Notes under the pieces: generated by a model
Seen by the model: only the letters and a program-made list of their open reading frames with translations
Told to the model about the DNA's origin: nothing
The model's database searches: none
Made by a program: the position numbers and the translations under genes
From: an uncultured Allosphingosinicella sp.
GTDB lineage: Bacteria; Pseudomonadota; Alphaproteobacteria; Sphingomonadales; Sphingomonadaceae
Length of the DNA stretch: 64,000 nt
Direction of reading: 5' to 3'
Assembly (NCBI GenBank): GCA_934539295.1
Contig: CAKTCN010000018.1
Location: 7,160-71,159 of the forward strand
Shown here: positions 1 to 7,696 of the stretch, one piece after another
Position numbering within the stretch: position 1 is the stretch's first letter
Layout: each line of letters opens with the position of its first letter

Positions 1-2
1 TC

Positions 3-713
3 ATGGCCGCAATGGAGCCACCTGCCGGTGCAAGCGCGCGGAAGCGGGTTCTCTCGCCCGACGAGGTCCTTGCATTATGGAGAGCGACGCTCAAGCTTGA
101 CGAGCCATTCGGGGCCTTTGTTCGCCTACTGCTCATCACCCTCCAGCGCCGGAGCGAGGTCGCTGGGATCGCCTGGAAAGAGCTGAGCCACAATGAAGGT
201 GTGTGGCGGCTGCCAGGCGAGAGGGCGAAGAACGGCGTCGATCACCTAGTGCCCCTCCCCTCCCTGGCGATGGCCGAACTCGAGGCGTTAGGCTGGAAGC
301 ACCGCGGACTCGCATTCACCACGACAGGCAAGACGCCGATCAGCGGCTTCAGCAAGCTGAAGAAGCGCCTTGATGGCCTTATGCTCCTCGAGCTGCAGAA
401 GATCGAGGAAGAGCGGGCGGAGGCGGCCGGAGAGAAGCCGCATGAAGTGACGCTGGAGCCTTGGCGGCTGCATGACCTGCGTCGAACCGGCACCACTCGC
501 ATGCAGGCGCTCAAGATCAGCATCGAGGTCACGGAGCGCGTCATCAACCACCACCAGGGTGGCGAGGCGGCTGGCATTCGCGGCATCTACAATCAGTACG
601 AATACCAGGACGAGAAGACCCGCGCCTTGCAGGCCTGGTCCGATTGGCTCGAACATCTCATCAGCGGCGCCGAGCAGGCGTCGAACGTGGTTCAGCTCGC
701 ACAGCGGGCATGA
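3..713 (+). CDS. Tyrosine site-specific integrase, C-terminal part (cut by window edge)
   Basis: Catalytic half of a phage/ICE-type tyrosine recombinase, which would cut and rejoin element and chromosome DNA at the att sites. In the visible 236 residues the expected pattern is present: Arg in an RxxE context (about R49), a lysine region near K76, the HxxR box HDLR (H157, R160), a His pair at 183-184 and a Tyr near 196 in GIYNQY. The N-terminal SAM-like and arm-binding domains would lie left of position 1, so the first Met here is probably internal. It is followed by the AlpA-type gene and primase-helicase genes, the usual head of an integrative element. Family assignment is firm; the attachment site is outside the window. 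Confidence 0.85.
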   Translation: MAAMEPPAGASARKRVLSPDEVLALWRATLKLDEPFGAFVRLLLITLQRRSEVAGIAWKELSHNEGVWRLPGERAKNGVDHLVPLPSLAMAELEALGWKHRGLAFTTTGKTPISGFSKLKKRLDGLMLLELQKIEEERAEAAGEKPHEVTLEPWRLHDLRRTGTTRMQALKISIEVTERVINHHQGGEAAGIRGIYNQYEYQDEKTRALQAWSDWLEHLISGAEQASNVVQLAQRA

Positions 714-840
714 ACAGGTGGGGCGGCTAGGGTAGCTCCCGAACGGCCGGTTTCCGCCCGGCCTGCCGCCTCATTTCACCTTGCGGACGCTCTGCGGAGG
801 GCGCGTGTACGATCAACGACCAACCGGCCCATCTGTTGGA

Positions 841-2214
841 ATGCCTATCAAGGTGCCGGACGCTCTCGAGCTGCATGAGCGGCTTTTCGAGCTCAGAAGC
901 ATCTTCCGACTGATGACGCTTACTGAGCGGGATCTAGCGTCGGAAATTTATGCCTTCGCACTGAGCCTCTCGCCATCGAACCAGTGGACAGATCGGGATC
1001 AATACGCCGCCGGTCTCTACTCGGACCTGCTCGCCGACGACGCATTCAAGAAAGCCCTTAGCGCCGGTCAGCTTCCAATCTGGGCTGGCCGTGGCGGAAC
1101 GCCCGTAGAGCTGAACACCCGCGTCCTGTTCGCGCACAACAAGTGGTCGACCAACCCTGTAATTCGCGGCGGCGTGTACCAGCCGATGAACCATCACAAT
1201 CAGTATGGCGATGACGAGAGAGCGGCGGCTGATGGCGCCCTCTTATGGGTCAAAGACGAGGATTGGATCACGGCTCGAGATGCCATGATCAAGGATCGGG
1301 AGAGGCAATCCGGCAGCGAGCTTCCGGCAGAGTTTCGATCACTTATGAACTTCCATAGCGATGCTGGGGAAACGGAGCAGCCCGTGACGTCAAGGTTGCC
1401 CTCCGATGTGCAGCGGTACAGCGACCGCCTATGGGCCGGGCACAATCAAGGGTGGTATCCCGAGTCGCGTAAATCTTGGCCAGGCCCGGACGGCGACACC
1501 ATCTACTTAGGAATGGCGGTGCTTGAGGTCGGCCGCGCTATGTTCGGCGAAGCATGGTCAGACGACATAGCTACGCAGCCTCGGCCGGCTTCGCAGGAGC
1601 CCTTCCCTTCTACAAACTTCAGCGGAACTGCATTGGAAGCGTTCGTCGTGGAGGCGCCTCTGCGTATGCATCGCAAAGCTAAGCAGCTCTGGCCAATGTT
1701 CGACGCTGTGGTGGAGCGGCTAATTCTAGCTGCTCAAGAAGGCCGATTGCGGTGCTTTTCGCGCGTGGCCGATCATCTTGACCTCCGGCCGATTGGGCAA
1801 AAGTCTTGGCGGCTTCCTGACTCGATCGCGGTATTCAAGCGGTGCCTCATTGACCCGGCCCGACCGTTCGCTGGGGTTCCTGCACACACGTCCGGGCACA
1901 AGGTATTCGTGCACGCGGCCGACATTTGCTCCCTCATCTCGGGCGCCAAGCCCGACAGCGCCCAGAGTGCTGTCACAGCAAGTAGAAGAAGGCCGGGCAA
2001 CCGCCGATGGGATTGGAAAGCAGCTTGGGCCTACCTGGCCGTGGAGGCGGATCTCGACGGCTTTGGCGACAAGTCGCAGGCCGACATCGAGAGAATGCTC
2101 GCTGACTGGTTCAGCATGCGTTATAACGGCGCAGCGCCAGTTGCTTCTCACATTCGGAAAGAGGTGAATCGCTTTTTCCAGGCTCAAGAAGAGCGGGAGA
2201 AAAGCAAGCGCTGA
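841..2214 (+). CDS. Hypothetical protein, element-borne
   Basis: Open frame of 457 residues from the ATG at 841; it could extend to a TTG at 781, but that would put the start within 70 bases of the integrase stop with no clear ribosome site. The protein is mixed alpha/beta in composition, rich in Trp and acidic residues, without an obvious signal peptide or membrane segment, and I recognise no domain. The C-terminal 90 residues are strongly basic and end in a helical, charged tail. It lies between the integrase and the AlpA-like gene, where phage satellites and prophages often carry regulatory or defence cargo. Coding status is supported by length and by the stop lying just before a repeat block. 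Confidence 0.6.
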   Translation: MPIKVPDALELHERLFELRSIFRLMTLTERDLASEIYAFALSLSPSNQWTDRDQYAAGLYSDLLADDAFKKALSAGQLPIWAGRGGTPVELNTRVLFAHNKWSTNPVIRGGVYQPMNHHNQYGDDERAAADGALLWVKDEDWITARDAMIKDRERQSGSELPAEFRSLMNFHSDAGETEQPVTSRLPSDVQRYSDRLWAGHNQGWYPESRKSWPGPDGDTIYLGMAVLEVGRAMFGEAWSDDIATQPRPASQEPFPSTNFSGTALEAFVVEAPLRMHRKAKQLWPMFDAVVERLILAAQEGRLRCFSRVADHLDLRPIGQKSWRLPDSIAVFKRCLIDPARPFAGVPAHTSGHKVFVHAADICSLISGAKPDSAQSAVTASRRRPGNRRWDWKAAWAYLAVEADLDGFGDKSQADIERMLADWFSMRYNGAAPVASHIRKEVNRFFQAQEEREKSKR

Positions 2215-2216
2215 CT

Positions 2217-2254
2217 AAATAGGCGAGATAGGCCGAAATAGGCGGCGTAGGCCG
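2217..2254. repeat. Two tandem 19-bp repeats upstream of the AlpA-like gene
   Basis: Two head-to-tail 19-bp units (2217-2235 and 2236-2254) differ at three central bases; each contains a TAGGCG and a TAGGCC half about 10 bp apart, roughly one helical turn. They lie 70 bp upstream of the small HTH gene. Such phased repeats are typical binding sites for excisionase/AlpA-type proteins; that role is inferred. Confidence 0.5.
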
Positions 2255-2322
2255 ACCGTGCCTGCTGCCCCCTCTAACTTCCCTCCTGTTCCCGGCACTC
2301 CAGCCGGTCAGGAGCAAGGAAG

Positions 2323-2520
2323 ATGAAGAAACTTCTCAGCACTGTCGAAGCCGCTCCCCTTATCGGGGTCGAGCCCAAGACGGCAGAGAATTGGCGCAGC
2401 CTTGGGCTTGGTCCCAAGTTCATTCGCGCCGGCCGCCTGGTCAAATACGATCCGGATGACATTGCAGCGTGGCTGTCGGCTCGTCGCGTCAGCAGCACTT
2501 CTGAAGCAGTGGCAGCGTGA
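2323..2520 (+). CDS. AlpA/excisionase-type helix-turn-helix protein
   Basis: Protein of 65 residues with a MerR/AlpA-like winged helix (HTH_17 type): an N-terminal recognition region around residues 5-35 with EAAPLIGVEPKTAENWRS, then the wing GPKFIRAGRLVKYDPDDIAAWL. In this family the protein binds short phased repeats and either activates integrase transcription (AlpA) or bends att DNA for excision. The ribosome site GGAGCAAGGAAG sits just before the ATG. It is separated by only three bases from the next frame and precedes primase and helicase genes, matching the order int-alpA-primase in P4-type satellites. The tandem repeat at 2217-2254 is a plausible target. Confidence 0.8.
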   Translation: MKKLLSTVEAAPLIGVEPKTAENWRSLGLGPKFIRAGRLVKYDPDDIAAWLSARRVSSTSEAVAA

Positions 2521-2523
2521 TCA

Positions 2524-2733
2524 GTGGCGAAACGAAAGGGGCTCTCGCGCCCCGTTAAGCGAGAAAGCCGCCCGGCGCGTACCGAGCGGCTCCCGATGAT
2601 TTGTCTGCCTGCCAGCGACAATTTCGGAGATAACATTGAAGCGCAGCAGGTTCAATTCCTGACGGAGCGCGTGTGCGTCCGTCCGTCGCTAGCCGCGGCT
2701 ATCGCGTTCCTCGCGTGGGGAGAGCCGGCATGA
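2524..2733 (+). CDS. Small hypothetical protein coupled to the primase gene
   Basis: A 69-residue frame starting at GTG 2524, directly after the AlpA-like stop, and overlapping the primase start by ATGA at 2730-2733. The N-terminal half is very basic (Lys/Arg rich), the C-terminal half hydrophobic and Ala-rich. No domain is recognisable. The overlap at its end and the three-base gap at its start make translation as part of the alpA-primase-vapE operon likely, but the composition is unremarkable and the start is uncertain. Confidence 0.5.
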   Translation: MAKRKGLSRPVKRESRPARTERLPMICLPASDNFGDNIEAQQVQFLTERVCVRPSLAAAIAFLAWGEPA

Positions 2734-3746
2734 GCGACGGTCGTGCGCCGGGCGATATTGCCCTGTCCTTCCTCGCGGCCATGGAAGCGGCTGGGGTGAA
2801 GCCGTCTGAACCTATTCTTCACAGCCTGATGTCCGGCGATCTTGTCCGCTTTCAAGTGGAAGGTGACCGTGCCGGCCGCCGTAACGGTTGGGCTCGCCTC
2901 CACTTAGACGGGCATCCTGCCGGCGCGTTCGGCTGCAACAAGCGTCAGATCCACGAGAAGTGGAGCGCCGATCACGAGAAGAAGGCCTATACGAAGGCCG
3001 AGCGAGCTGATTACGCGAAACGCATGCAGGCGCAGCGTGAGGACCGGGCGGCCGCTAAGCAAGCAGTGGAACAAGCGGCTGGCGATCGTGCGCGGGCGCT
3101 GTTGGACAAGGCGCAGCCGGCCGGCAAACATCCTTATCTCGTCACCAAGCATATCGCCGGCACGGGCATGCGCCAGCTAGGCGACCTTCTGCTGGTGCCG
3201 ATGTATGGGCCAGACGGCGCCATCTGGAATATCCAGTGCATCGCCGCCGACGGGCAGAAGCGCTTCCTGAAGGGCGGTCGGACGGCAGGCCTCACGTTCA
3301 TGATCGAGGGCGGCCTCGAGGCAATCCTTGTGGCGGAAGGAGCGGCAACAGCCGCAGCTCTGAATCGCGCGACAGGCGCCACCTGCTATTCGGCATTCTC
3401 TGCAGGTAATCTTCTGGCGGTTGCCCAGATGGCGCGGCTGGTCTCGCCCGACATGCGCATTGTGCTCTGCGCAGATGACGATCAGCACCTGATTGATCAT
3501 CCCTCCGTTCGGCGGAATGTAGGTTTGGACGAAGCGACCGAGGCCGCGATCGCAATCGGCGCGGCCGTGGCCGTCCCGCCTCGGCCAAGCGGCAGCCGGG
3601 CTGATGCAAGCTGGGACTTCGCGGACATAAGTGACGACGGTGTAATCCGGCGCGCCCTGGCCAAGGCCGTGCGCCCGTCCAGAATGGCTCAGTCGCCGAA
3701 CACATTTGGCAGCCTAGAAGCGCGCCTCTCAAGGGGGCCGCGGTGA
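2730..3746 (+). CDS. Toprim-domain DNA primase-like protein
   Basis: Protein of 338 residues, probably the primase of the element. The C-terminal half carries a Toprim domain: the acidic Glu of strand 1 in VAEGAATAAAL (E203) and the DxD-type cluster CADDD (D249-D251). The region before it (residues 130-190, with HPYLVTKHI and LLLVPMYGPDGAIWNIQCI) matches the segment that precedes Toprim in TraC/phage primases such as the DUF7146-Toprim_3 proteins. The ATG at 2730 was chosen because it gives an ATGA overlap with the upstream frame; an earlier in-frame codon at 2673 is inside that gene. It overlaps the VapE gene at its 3' end. Together they form a primase-helicase replication pair. Confidence 0.85.
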   Translation: MSDGRAPGDIALSFLAAMEAAGVKPSEPILHSLMSGDLVRFQVEGDRAGRRNGWARLHLDGHPAGAFGCNKRQIHEKWSADHEKKAYTKAERADYAKRMQAQREDRAAAKQAVEQAAGDRARALLDKAQPAGKHPYLVTKHIAGTGMRQLGDLLLVPMYGPDGAIWNIQCIAADGQKRFLKGGRTAGLTFMIEGGLEAILVAEGAATAAALNRATGATCYSAFSAGNLLAVAQMARLVSPDMRIVLCADDDQHLIDHPSVRRNVGLDEATEAAIAIGAAVAVPPRPSGSRADASWDFADISDDGVIRRALAKAVRPSRMAQSPNTFGSLEARLSRGPR

Positions 3747-4921
3747 TGGCAACGGTGATAAATCTGAACGCTTGGCGCGATCGCATCCAGACCAACAAGA
3801 ACGGGCCGGTGAAGTGTCTCACGAACTTGGTGCTGTATCTCCAAAACCTACCCGACTTCGCTGGGCAGTTCCGCTTCAACGAACTCTCCGGTCTTGTCGA
3901 GTTGGGCGGGGAACCGCTGCAGGATTGTGACTACATCGACATCAGAGTGATCATCGAAAAGGCCGGTTACTATCCCGACAAAAGCGATGTGCCGCTGGCC
4001 GTCGAACGCATTGCTCGCGATCGTTCCTACCACCCAATCCGTGAGTATCTCGACAGCCTCACCTGGGATGGACAGCCCCGCCTTGACCGTTGGCTGACCA
4101 CTTATCTTGGCGCCGCCGATCATGCGCTTATGCGTTCGTTCGCGTCCAAATTCCTGATCGGTGCCGTGGCGAGAGTTTTCCAGCCAGGGTGCAAGATGGA
4201 CAACCTTCTCGTGCTGGAAGGCCCACAGGGTCTCGGCAAGACGACCGTCGTCGGCGCATTGTTCGGCGAAAATTACATGACGAGCAGCCTGGAGGATTTC
4301 GGCAGCAAGGAGGCCGCGATCTCCGTTCAGGGGCAATGGGTTGTTGAACTCGCCGAGCTTGCCGCGCTGAACAAGAGTGACGTGCTCAAGGCCAAAAAGT
4401 TCATCACCGAGACCGTCGACCAATACCGGCCGCCTTACGGGCGGCATAACGTCCGGCGGCCGCGCCAGTGTGTGATCGTCGGCACCACCAACGATGAGAC
4501 CTACCTGAAGGACACGACAGGCAATCGCCGGTACTGGCCCGTGCCGGTGCGCAGCATTGATGTCGCCGGCATTCGCTGTGATCGCGATCAGATCTGGGCG
4601 GAGGCTGTCTCGCGCTACAATGGCGGTGAGCATTGGTGGCTGGAAAACGCCGAAGAGCTCAAGATGGCGGAAGCAGTCCAGCGCGATCGGATCGACGAGG
4701 ATGTCTGGGCGCCGCAGCTTGACGACATGCTTCGTCATGAAGATTTCGCCGGCGATGTGCAGGTGAGCAGCTTGCTGGCAGGCCTGCAGGTAGCGACCGA
4801 TCGGCGCACTAAGGCACACGAGATGCGGGTTGCCCAGCACCTTGCCAGCCGGGGCTTCCAGAAAGTGAAGAAGCGTGTAGGTGGCGCGCCGGTCAACGTG
4901 TGGCGGCGGCCGGAAGCATGA
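3746..4921 (+). CDS. VapE-type replicative helicase / virulence-associated E family ATPase
   Basis: A 391-residue P-loop ATPase of the virulence-associated E family, common in phage satellites, PICI elements and ICEs, where it acts with a primase to replicate the element. The Walker A motif GPQGLGKTT lies at 159-167, the acidic Walker B-like VVELAEL at about 199-205, and the family signature GTTNDETYLKDTTGNRRYWP starts near 246. The ATG at 3746 overlaps the primase stop as TGATG; a GTG three bases earlier is equally possible. The C-terminal 90 residues look like a winged-helix DNA-binding end. Directly downstream lies a cluster of GTTCCNACC repeats that could be the replication origin. Confidence 0.9.
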   Translation: MATVINLNAWRDRIQTNKNGPVKCLTNLVLYLQNLPDFAGQFRFNELSGLVELGGEPLQDCDYIDIRVIIEKAGYYPDKSDVPLAVERIARDRSYHPIREYLDSLTWDGQPRLDRWLTTYLGAADHALMRSFASKFLIGAVARVFQPGCKMDNLLVLEGPQGLGKTTVVGALFGENYMTSSLEDFGSKEAAISVQGQWVVELAELAALNKSDVLKAKKFITETVDQYRPPYGRHNVRRPRQCVIVGTTNDETYLKDTTGNRRYWPVPVRSIDVAGIRCDRDQIWAEAVSRYNGGEHWWLENAEELKMAEAVQRDRIDEDVWAPQLDDMLRHEDFAGDVQVSSLLAGLQVATDRRTKAHEMRVAQHLASRGFQKVKKRVGGAPVNVWRRPEA

Positions 4922-5301
4922 CGGTCAGCGTGCCAACCGTGCCAACCTGTTCCGACCCTGGCGCCCGAGGTGGGAACGCCGCGGAGGCGCAGAAATCGAT
5001 GCTTTTTCGGCCCCGTTCCCACCGTTCCTACCTCTTTATGCAAAAGAGAAGGGGACAGAGAGTAGAGGGTGTAGAAGACGATACGGCGGAGGTTTTGGCT
5101 CAGCAGGTAGGAACGCCCCCTTTCGCGAGCTCAGAACCCGCAGGAATCTGCCGATTATCGGCGTTCCCACCTCTCTACTTCCCACGCTCGCAAAGGTTGG
5201 AACAGCAGCCATTCTCGCCCCCGGCGTTGCGTTGGGAGGTCGCCGAATCGGCAAGTCGCGCGGGTTGCGACCTCGTATCCCATCAAGGAGCAGCGGCATG
5301 A
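4918..5301 (+). CDS. Doubtful ORF spanning the repeat cluster
   Basis: A 127-residue frame overlaps the VapE stop as ATGA (4918-4921) and its own stop overlaps the next start as ATGA (5298-5301), the signature of a translationally coupled operon member. Against it, the residues are low in complexity (Val-Pro-Thr repeats encoded by the GTTCCNACC units, then Arg/Ser/Pro-rich), with no domain. The same stretch also stays open in a second frame. It may instead be a non-coding origin region; I keep it as a weak candidate. Confidence 0.3.
   Translation: MTVSVPTVPTCSDPGARGGNAAEAQKSMLFRPRSHRSYLFMQKRRGQRVEGVEDDTAEVLAQQVGTPPFASSEPAGICRLSAFPPLYFPRSQRLEQQPFSPPALRWEVAESASRAGCDLVSHQGAAA
4930..5203. repeat. 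Cluster of nine GTKCCNACC repeats in both orientations (iteron-like)
   Basis: Nine near-identical 9-mers lie in 274 bp. Forward copies start at 4930, 4939, 4949, 5015, 5024 and 5163; reverse copies (GGTNGGAAC) start at 4969, 5106 and 5195. Several forward copies abut with a 9-10 bp period. The position immediately after the primase-helicase genes is where satellites and plasmids keep their replication origin (as with P4 ori/crr), so an origin or replication control role is inferred. Confidence 0.55.
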
Positions 5302-6146
5302 CGAAGCGCAAAGGGCCGAAGGCATTGGCTACACCGGCCAAGATCGCGCCAGGACCACGGACGAAGGCGGCGATCGCGCGAGCAGAGGAGGCGTGCGCTG
5401 ATCGGCCGGTGCGCCCGTACATCAAGTGGGAGCAAGTGCCCGGCGGCCATCAGGCGACCTCACCGCATGCTGACGAGCACGGACATGCCGACCAGCTGCG
5501 GGATGTCTTTGGCACTGCCTCAAGCGCTTTCATGATGCGGCATCTGACGTCCCTGGAGGTGGCCACCCGCGGTCGGGGCGAAGCTAGGGGCGACGAGTCG
5601 GACAGCCTCAATGCGGCACTCGCACTTATCGGTGCAATCGGGCCGAGGGACGAGTTGGAGGGCGCCCTCGCTGTCCAGATGGCAAGCTGCCACGCGCTTA
5701 CAATGGAGATGCTCTGGAAGGCGAAGCAGGCCTCCAGTCCCGAATATCTGCAACTCACCGGCAACATGGCGGTCAAGCTGCAGCGGACTTTCACAGCCCA
5801 GATCGAAGCCCTCGCCCGTCTTCGCGGGAAGGGACAGCAGACCGTCCGGGTTGAGCACGTCACGGTTCAGCCAGGCGCACAGGCCATCGTCGGCGACGTC
5901 CACCATCATGCCCCGGGGGTGACCGGGGGGCAGCCAAGAAGCGAGGATCGACCCTTTGAAACGACGGAAGCAGCCAACAGCGCTGGAGCAAGCCCCGCGT
6001 TGCCTAGCCCGGACCCGGAGGGGCTCCGCGTGCCAATCGCCGGCGATGCCGAACGGGCGGTGTCGCATCCACGGCGGACCGTCGCCAGGCGTGCCAGGCA
6101 ATCAAAACGCCTTCAAGCACGGCCGCTGGAGCCGCGAGGCGATTGA
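5298..6146 (+). CDS. Conserved element protein, function unknown
   Basis: Protein of 282 residues from the ATG at 5298, which has a good ribosome site (AAGGAG) and overlaps the preceding frame as ATGA; the open frame runs further upstream but through the repeat block. The central part is helical; a conserved stretch near residues 188-206, VEHVTVQPGAQAIVG, recurs in rhizobial and sphingomonad proteins of unknown role that lie next to HGGxSxGxPxGNxNAxKHG proteins, as here. The last 60 residues overlap that neighbour in another frame and are low in complexity, so the true C-terminus may be constrained by the overlap. No catalytic motif is visible. Confidence 0.7.
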   Translation: MTKRKGPKALATPAKIAPGPRTKAAIARAEEACADRPVRPYIKWEQVPGGHQATSPHADEHGHADQLRDVFGTASSAFMMRHLTSLEVATRGRGEARGDESDSLNAALALIGAIGPRDELEGALAVQMASCHALTMEMLWKAKQASSPEYLQLTGNMAVKLQRTFTAQIEALARLRGKGQQTVRVEHVTVQPGAQAIVGDVHHHAPGVTGGQPRSEDRPFETTEAANSAGASPALPSPDPEGLRVPIAGDAERAVSHPRRTVARRARQSKRLQARPLEPRGD

Positions 6147-6198
6147 GATCCGCCGAGCGCTGCGGGAGATGCGGCGCACTCTCCGGGACAGTCGCTAG
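5956..6198 (+). CDS. HGG...GNxNAxKHG motif small protein
   Basis: Small basic protein of up to 80 residues. It contains two Cys in RCLARTRRGSACQSP and one in GRCRIHGG, then the family signature HGGPSPGVPGNQNAFKHG, seen in many alphaproteobacterial phage/ICE proteins of unknown function. The frame begins at TTG 5956; an ATG at 6046 is the other candidate. Either way it overlaps the preceding gene out of frame by 101-191 bp, an unusually long overlap that recurs in related loci as far as I recall. The Cys/His spacing suggests a small metal-binding, possibly nucleic-acid-binding, protein. Confidence 0.65.
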   Translation: MKRRKQPTALEQAPRCLARTRRGSACQSPAMPNGRCRIHGGPSPGVPGNQNAFKHGRWSREAIEIRRALREMRRTLRDSR

Positions 6199-6375
6199 TT
6201 CCTCGACTGACCCACGATCGCCATTGTTCTCAATGTTCAGCGCTTGGCGCCCTAAGTTAAACATAACCATCGCCGTACGGCACGGCGCAGTCGAAATCGG
6301 CACTATGCCCTGGGGCTACGGGCTGGCTTCTAGATGGGCTGGGCGGGGTGCCTTAGGCGCCTCGCTCCTCACCAA

Positions 6376-7260
6376 TCATTGAGACGTCAGCTTCCACGTA
6401 TAGGCGTCTTCAACAGTGTCGACTGTCGGGTTGCCAGCCGCGTCCACCGCGGGTGTGAACCGGGCGCGGGATCGAAGAATGCGGCAGGTGGTCGCATCCA
6501 ATGACGACGAGCCGCTCGACACCATGATTGTGCACCCGGTAACGCGGCCATTGCTGCCGATATCAAGACGATAGCGGACTGTGCCCTGCTCCTCGTTCCT
6601 CAGAGCCGCAGCCGGGTAGTCATCTGCCGAGATCAGCGACCGGACGTTCGCCTTCCCCTTAGCGGGACTGGCGGCCGGCTGGGGCGGCTTAGGAGGAAGC
6701 GGCTCTCCTTCGATGCTCGCAAAAGGATCCTTGGGAATATGAGCAAACCGAGCTTTCTCCCTGGCGGCAGCCGCGGCAACTGCCTTCACGTGGGCGACAC
6801 ATCGCCGAACCTGAGCGAGACCGGCCGCGCTGCCTTCCAGGTTCAGCTGGTCGATGACGACCCCGTCGTCCGTCGAAATGTGGAGGGATGAAGCGGCCGC
6901 AAAGTGGTTGAGAAAATCACCCGGCATCCTAGCGCCGAACCCTTTGCGAAGGCCGTCGACGATCCCGACTGACTTCCCGCCCCGGAATACCCGTCCATTG
7001 AGCGCGTACGTCAAATCGTAGCCCTGCTTCTCCTTTGCGCTCCAGCCGTAATTTGTCGCCGAAATGAACGCCTCGCCATCGGCATGGACGTTGACGATGA
7101 GCAAGGTGTCGCCTTCTCCTTCGTACTCCGACGCCATGTAGCAGCCGTCGGTGCCGGCCTCTCCGACTTCCCACCCGCCCGCGTCAGCCCAGTCCCTGGC
7201 GGCCAACGGCGTCGGAATGATCAGGGCGCTGGACAGAGCTAATGCGACAAACCTGCTCAC
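6376..7260 (-). CDS. Secreted protein with C-terminal TonB-type domain
   Basis: A 294-residue protein with a signal peptide (residues 1 to about 20, cleavage after PLAA) and an uncharacterised N-terminal domain. A Pro/Ala-rich linker (about 185-205) leads to a C-terminal TonB_C domain from about residue 210, seen as DYPAAALRNEEQGTVRYRLDI and a conserved ending RARFTPAVDAAGNP. In sphingomonads such proteins are periplasmic and often lack the N-terminal TonB membrane anchor and Pro-rich spacer, so energy transduction is doubtful. The two Cys in the TonB_C part (GCTIMV and TTCRIL) are typical of this sub-family. It is probably monocistronic cargo of the element. Confidence 0.75.
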   Translation of the reverse strand: MSRFVALALSSALIIPTPLAARDWADAGGWEVGEAGTDGCYMASEYEGEGDTLLIVNVHADGEAFISATNYGWSAKEKQGYDLTYALNGRVFRGGKSVGIVDGLRKGFGARMPGDFLNHFAAASSLHISTDDGVVIDQLNLEGSAAGLAQVRRCVAHVKAVAAAAAREKARFAHIPKDPFASIEGEPLPPKPPQPAASPAKGKANVRSLISADDYPAAALRNEEQGTVRYRLDIGSNGRVTGCTIMVSSGSSSLDATTCRILRSRARFTPAVDAAGNPTVDTVEDAYTWKLTSQ

Positions 7261-7309
7261 TTAAGTTCCTCCAATCAACTTGACTGCAGCCCTAGCGGCT
7301 CCAGCTGTC

Positions 7310-7675
7310 CTAGGCATCCCACCAAGCCATGTAGACGGAGTGAATTGGGAGGTGCCCTGTCTCCGCGGATGCCCGGCCAACGCTTGGGAACAGCGGCCCG
7401 TCTCGCCGACTGGGATCATACTTCCTGTAGTGCGTGTGACGCCGGTCTTTTCGAACCTGCTCTTGCAGCCGCATCTCCAGCGCTGACGCGTCCACGCGGT
7501 TCAGCTTGTCGGCAAGAATGACCAGGTGGTTGAAGCCCCACCTTCGGTGCTCCTTGAACCGTTCGTGCCCCGCTCTGGCGGTGTACCCAATGGTGTACCC
7601 GCCGACGTATGGAGACGCGGCGATCGCCCAAACGGTGTCTAGCAATCCGTCAATTCTATCCGACCTTATCGGCAC
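7310..7675 (-). CDS. GIY-YIG-like small protein
   Basis: Protein of 121 residues. The segment GGYTIGYTARAGHERFKEH (about residues 24-42) resembles the first part of the GIY-YIG nuclease fold (Tyr, then YxIGxT, then an Arg), and the later ASALEMRLQEQV could supply the catalytic Glu helix. If real, it would be a single-domain GIY-YIG endonuclease, common in phages. The first GIY triplet is degenerate, so this is a weak fold guess. It is transcribed leftwards upstream of the TonB-domain gene. Confidence 0.5.
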   Translation of the reverse strand: MPIRSDRIDGLLDTVWAIAASPYVGGYTIGYTARAGHERFKEHRRWGFNHLVILADKLNRVDASALEMRLQEQVRKDRRHTHYRKYDPSRRDGPLFPSVGRASAETGHLPIHSVYMAWWDA

Positions 7676-7696
7676 AGTTTCCCCCCAACAGTACCC

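Noticed and set aside
3848..4840. Leftward 330-codon frame opposite vapE
   Set aside because: Shadow of a gene with intact P-loop and family signature; composition without motifs.
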